Origin: Phoronis australis
Lineage: Eukaryota > Phoronida > Phoronidae
NCBI GenBank assembly: GCA_002633005.1
Contig: NMRA01000011.1
Span: 1,797,238-1,861,237, forward strand
DNA: 64,000 bases
Direction of reading: 5' to 3'
The translations under genes were made by a program, and so were the position numbers. The notes beneath the pieces are model-generated. The model was not told the DNA's origin and made no database searches. It worked only from the letters and a program-made list of their open reading frames with translations. Below, piece by piece: positions 59,556 to 64,000 of this stretch (positions are counted from its first letter, which is position 1; each line of letters starts with the position of its first letter).

Positions 59556-60711
59556 GTAATATGAGCGATAGATGCAAGTTCAAGGCATCTGCACCAAATT
59601 TCAGGAGGATAGAATGCTTAATTGGGGTTCCTTATTTACGTTTAAATTCATATGATACAAGATAAAATGTTGAAGGCGGTCTGTGCTTGAACAGTACCCT
59701 CTCACACAGCGTCACCTATAGTGAAAAGATGCCCTGTGGAAACATGATGAACTACACACGGAATTCCGTGTGTAGCCATCAATGCACATGCCTTGGTCGG
59801 AAGTATGCCGATCATATCGCCACCACTTGCACACGCCTTTATGCACTGTACTTGTTTGAGTGTACGCCACGGGATCAGGGTGCCCTTGACTTTGTTTACT
59901 TTGATCACGGTCCGTTTTAATAAATTATAACTATTCAAGTCAAATGTGGTAGCCATAGGTAAGAGTAAACTGAAGGGGAAATCCAAGATTTCAACCAATG
60001 GAAATGACTGAGTGTTATGTCTTCGATTTCATTACTTTAACCACCGAGAAGCCTTGTTAAACAACATTCCACAGTGCTACCTTTTGTGGCACCGGAGAAA
60101 GAGTGTACTTGAACAGCTGATTTTTGAAATATTGAAACGTACTCTCCCGCCAGACTGCGATCTTTGGTGGACATGCGTTCAGAACCACCTACAGATCCCT
60201 TTGGTGAAATGGATACAAACCAAAAAATGGAAGGAAATTCTTGTTCAGTGTGTTAGTACTAACTAAATCGAATTCCCTTGACAAGTTTAAAAAACTGTCA
60301 ACGTCTTACTGGTTAATTTTCGCCTCTTTTCTCCGTGCTCTAAGAACAACGAGTCAAATCGTCTCTTTTCTCCTAGCTCTAAGAACAACGAATCAAATCG
60401 TCTGTCATATTCTACTCTCCGTTTTTGACCTAACACCATCATCAAAAGACTCAAATGCCAACCAATATGCGAATCGAATGTTTTAGCTCACAAGCACACC
60501 GCTAAGTAAAAATTGAAACGGTGGTGTAACAAGCGAAAAGTCGTAAAGAGTCGCATTTTCGAGCCAATGAGTTCTTTTTGAAGATATTCATTTGTGAGCA
60601 GTTACAGTTGACCACAGACTATAGTACATGGACCGCCAACTCCATATATTTTCAATGGACGAAATGTGTGATCTTACGCATTATCCGTGACGTCATTATA
60701 TACCCGGCGTG
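59556..60711. other. duplicated intron sequence, no further exon found
   Basis: Contains the second copies of the intron markers listed under 56,845-60,195. I found no copy of the terminal exon here. Confidence 0.4.
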
Positions 60712-60851
60712 CGTTCAGTAACGCTAGGACCTACGCTAGGACCTAGCTAAAATCTAGCCAGAGTCTCATGTTTTCATTTGAAAATCACAGCAATATCTCA
60801 CGTAATCTCGCGAAGTCTTGCTTTTTAGCGAGGTCCTAGCGTTACTGAACG
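60712..60851. mobile_element. MITE of the TTCAGTAACGCTAGGAC family, copy 2
   Basis: CGTTCAGTAACGCTAGGACC at the left is mirrored by GGTCCTAGCGTTACTGAACG at the right; 140 bp. ACGCTAGGACCT is tandemly doubled at the left end. Confidence 0.8.
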
Positions 60852-62310
60852 GGAGACTGGAAGATATAGGGCGCATTACTTCCGCCAAGTACGTCGTCTG
60901 CTAACCTTGGTCATTTCGTCGGCGATTTTGCCCGACTCACATCCGCGTTTCAATAAATTGTCTTGAACTCTCGTAAAACGTTAATTTCATAAATAAAGCT
61001 CATATTAATACTCCAAAAATAACCACCGGGCCTACTCAAAAACAAATCTTGCACTTCAACAGCAGTTTACTGGACGTTTCATTTAAAGCTCGGACTCTAC
61101 TGATGAAAGACCTTCAACAACGTCTTAATGCCGAAATTATTATTTTTTTCATTGTACTGGACAGTATAATAGGTGGAAGAGTTTCCCTTCACAATACACT
61201 AACCCGAGCCTCTTATTTTTATAGGGTGGCGTCTCCTCTAGGGTATTTCGGAAGAAAATCTCTAAGTTTCGAGTCTGGGCTCAGTTGCATAAAAGCTTAT
61301 AGGCAGTATAGCAACAATGACGTCGCATCATCACGCGTAACGTCGTTATTTTTTAACAATGCACATGACGTCATGCAACAGTCAAACTTATCCAGCGGAT
61401 GACTTTTGCATGCCTCGGGATTTTGACAAAATTTCCAGGAGGTTTTGCCCATGTCATAAACCTGAGACTCGTGTAGGATTCTCTATATATGTGTGATAAT
61501 TCACGTTCACGTCGCTTTGAGAAACCTCTCTTCGACGTATTATTTCTTCAGATACATGAGCTCATGCGACCGCAGTTTCGACTTGTGGAAGGTGATATTT
61601 GATGTGCAATTGCAGACCCGTAGGAAGGTAAAAATTATTGGGAGGCACAAAGCAATTTAACTTCGCCAACCTACCTCTTTCCTATAGCCACACCTCCTCC
61701 CGTTCTCTGGATGTCACAACATTTGTACTGACCCCCACGTCCGCTATAGGTGGGTTGTGGGGTAGTACCTAAATTTGAGTAACCGTGAACCAGCAGTTTC
61801 ACGGTGAGTAAGAATGGGTCTAGGGCCAGAGCACTGACGGGAAGCTGGGATCCAACAGTGGTTTCGATGAACTAGAGGTAGTCGCTGGTCAGCTCCAGCT
61901 ATAATTCACTTCAGCTTAGTTCGTACCTATCCATCTACGATAGCTTTCAGGTCAAAAATCATTTTATTATGATCAAGTTTCGGGAAAGGCCATACTTTGA
62001 AGGATTTTTTGGAAAGGTGAGGTTCCGAGGTCCTTGGTATGGGTGCCTTTGTGGCCGTTTCAAAATCCTTTGATGAAACACAGCCGGTAGTCGACAGTGT
62101 GTCACAAATAATGTACACATTCTTTATCGTGAGTGCGTCTGTCATGACATGCTCCGTGTAGCATGCACAGGAATGGAAACCAAATGATTCAGTTTTGAAG
62201 AAAATTCATTACGCAATACTTTTGGAGACTAACAACATCAAGGTAGTGGAAAGAGAAAATTTACCAGTTCATAAGCAATGAATTTCATTTATTTAAGTAC
62301 AGCACACATC
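60852..62310. other. unassigned sequence
   Basis: The frame open at 61,049-61,402 shows no known protein pattern. At 61,561 a good acceptor (TTATTTCTTCAG) precedes a 40-nt segment and GTGATA, but phase 1 hits a stop at once, so it is not called. Confidence 0.4.
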
Positions 62311-62640
62311 ACGAGTTTTTGACCAACCGGTCGGAAATTGGTAGACGACCGGTTGACCACCGGTCGTCTAGCCGACAAGCAGCCGACCAAAAACGGTTGG
62401 CTAGGAGCCGTCTGCTGAGTTGCCTCTGCGGTCGGCACTTGGGTCGGCAAAGTGGTCGCCTAGCGTAGACGACCAATTCGGATTAAAAATGTCCTTGGTC
62501 GGCAATTGACATATCGCCCGGATTATGAAGGACGGCTTAATTGACCAATCAGGACGCAGCATTCTTGGCACACCTTCGTCTGCCTTTCCAAGCCGCCATT
62601 TTACCCGACAAACCACACGTAGTCGAGTAAAACTTACTTT
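62311..62640. mobile_element. GC-rich inverted-repeat element with a tail related to the 6,777 MITE
   Basis: ACCGGTCG/CGACCGGT motifs alternate in both orientations at 62,325-62,370, and TAGACGACC recurs. From about 62,510 the sequence (CATATCGCCCGG, CCAATCAGGACGCAGCATT, AAGCCGCCATTTTACCCGAC) is homologous to the MITE at 6,777-6,948. Confidence 0.6.
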
Positions 62641-63625
62641 AGTCTATAGCTCAAGAAATTGTCCGCTAATAATGGTGAAGCGATGTTGATATGGCGTATG
62701 TAGCACCGAGAGCCGTTATGCTGCTCCAGAATAATATCCCGTCAGTTTTTGGCATCTCCTACGCCGAAAAATGATGTTGAAAAGTGTAAACTATCGATCA
62801 AACTGTGCGGCCCAAGAGCAGCTGAACTTCGCGATGTTGCTTGATAACTCAAAGGCTATAATAAACACAAATATATTAGTTCCAAGATACGCTCTTAGTG
62901 GTGGCTATGGTGCAGGGTTATCTCAAATTTTGACTCCCGAGTTTCCTACGTCTGGCCGCCTTTGTCTCGGCACCTGCTGGATCTCAGCACTCTAGCGATA
63001 GTCCCCGGAAACTGTTGTTTTCGAGGACATTTTGATTTTATGTTTTTTTTTTCGTTTATTTCAACCTAATGGACATTATTTTGTTTCGTATCAAAGGTAC
63101 ATTTTTGTTATTCATAAACCCGTAGGCTGGCGTTCAACTGAACCTCTCTCCCGGTCAAAATTCAGAGATTCGATCGGCACAGGGAGGGTCAATGGATTAC
63201 TGCCGGAACTCAAAGTCTTGGTCGAGCTGTTGTCACTAAAAGTAAACTGTTGAATTACTTTTTGACGTGTACCTCTAGTATACACTATGTCTGAGAGTTA
63301 GAGAGAGCTCATTTTGTGAAGCTTTAAAAAAGAATTTGAGTTATTTTTGTAAATACCCTATTTTTGCAACTACCACACCAGACTTGTAATCTTTTGTAAC
63401 CATACCACGACTTAGTGATCATGCTACCTTCAAAATTAAATGAAAGCTACCTTTATGGAATGAAACTACAAAAAATGCCAAGTTCATCAGAAGGTAGACC
63501 TAACTTAAATGTCTTAATGGTGCAAACGGACAATTCCATAGGAGGATTTATGGGGGGAGGCAGCAACCAAAATGAAACAGCAAGAGCGTGAAGCGTGAGG
63601 AAATATTGAGTTCAGTAACTAGGAC
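62641..63625. other. unassigned sequence
   Basis: Open frames at 62,771-62,995 and 63,032-63,253 carry no recognised pattern. Confidence 0.4.
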
Positions 63626-63849
63626 CAGTAGCGGAAGAGGGGGGCTCAGACCCCAGATCGCGGCGGAATCGTGCTCCTGTTTTTTTAGTCCATCGATAGA
63701 TTTTCTGAACAGAAGGTCCAAAGGTCTACATTGTGTACATCCCCGGCCCCTGCAACTTTCGGGCCGCCTCTGCACATACAATCGCACTTTGCCCAATTCC
63801 ACGAGGCAACATGTTGGGCCCCCCTTGAGGTATCCTATATCCGCCCTTG
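63626..63849. mobile_element. hAT-like MITE, diverged
   Basis: Left CAGTAGCGGAAGAGGGGGG, right CCCCCCTTGAGG then TATCCGCCCTTG. It has the same G-rich/C-rich border style as the elements at 32,594 and 39,338. Confidence 0.5.
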
Positions 63850-64000
63850 AATTCCAGACATTAATTTGACATAGACACATTCATAGACCTACCGGAGCTA
63901 ACTGTTTGCCTAGGACGAGATGAGTGTGTACCTGAGCTATGAACCTGAATTTTTTTATCAAAATATTTCGTTACAAGATTAGAAAAGCGTAGACAGTGCT

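Larger units (their letters stand above)
56845..60195 (+). repeat. duplicated intron segments flanking the GVE exons
   Basis: GAAGGCGGTC(G/T)GTGCTTGAA occurs at about 56,850 and 59,672. GATCTTTGGTGGACATGCGTTCA occurs at about 56,923 and 60,159. With the paired exons at 56,522 and 59,481 this indicates a duplication of exon plus downstream intron. The second copy is expanded by extra sequence. Confidence 0.7.

Noticed and set aside
61561-61601. Further linker exon after 59,481
   Set aside because: Good acceptor and a donor, but entering in phase 1 gives an immediate stop, so it does not fit the gene.

Overview
This window looks like nuclear DNA of a marine invertebrate metazoan. Coding sequence is split into short exons with GT..AG introns, no bacterial-style gene reaches full length, and the DNA is A+T-rich and packed with decayed mobile elements. 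Families such as BEL/Pao, hAT and tRNA-derived SINEs, CARD and THAP domains, and a TMEM272-like exon fit a non-vertebrate deuterostome (hemichordate, echinoderm or lancelet) or a similar lineage. The sequence alone does not fix the species.

The only convincing host gene lies on the + strand, from about 28.3 to 59.1 kb. Its first coding exons form a caspase-2/CRADD-type CARD. They are followed by many small exons that all begin and end in phase 1: three near-identical 27-nt microexons (ERKVAPAKE, ENKIAPAKE, ESKVTPATE), a Glu-rich exon, and a family of GVE/GTE-type linker exons. A terminal exon at 58,680 carries an in-frame stop and a downstream AATAAA. Joining the ten best-supported exons keeps one frame from ATG to stop: 786 nt, 261 codons plus stop. 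The last exon ends with a stretch that could be the beginning of a second death-fold domain. One more phase 1-1 linker exon lies beyond the stop, which suggests alternative 3' ends.

Layout: 0.5-0.8 kb is an inverted tRNA-SINE pair. 1.8-4.36 kb is a DNA transposon with a TTAG target duplication. 4.4-8.4 kb is a composite repeat whose ~400-bp units each carry a CCAAT box next to a nuclear-receptor DR1-like motif. 8.9-10.9 kb holds broken gene pieces: a THAP domain, a TMEM272-like exon with a stop, and an orphan minus-strand exon. 13.9-18.9 kb is a minus-strand LINE split by a deleted BEL/Pao LTR retrotransposon. 20-24.6 kb has MITEs, a tRNA-like relic and a ~450-bp satellite array. 28.3-59.6 kb is the CARD gene, with introns swollen by a 2.7-kb hAT, a 6.8-kb terminal-inverted-repeat element, a 0.9-kb tandem duplication that multiplied the microexon, two adjacent TTAA-class transposons sharing one TTAA, and a 2.6-kb element nested in one of them. 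60-64 kb holds MITEs and unassigned sequence.

The point that stands out is how the CARD gene has grown. Local duplications copied phase-1 symmetric cassettes in its linker, so cassettes can be gained or skipped without changing the frame. All gene models here rest on splice signals, phase and pattern recognition; no alignments or transcripts were available.
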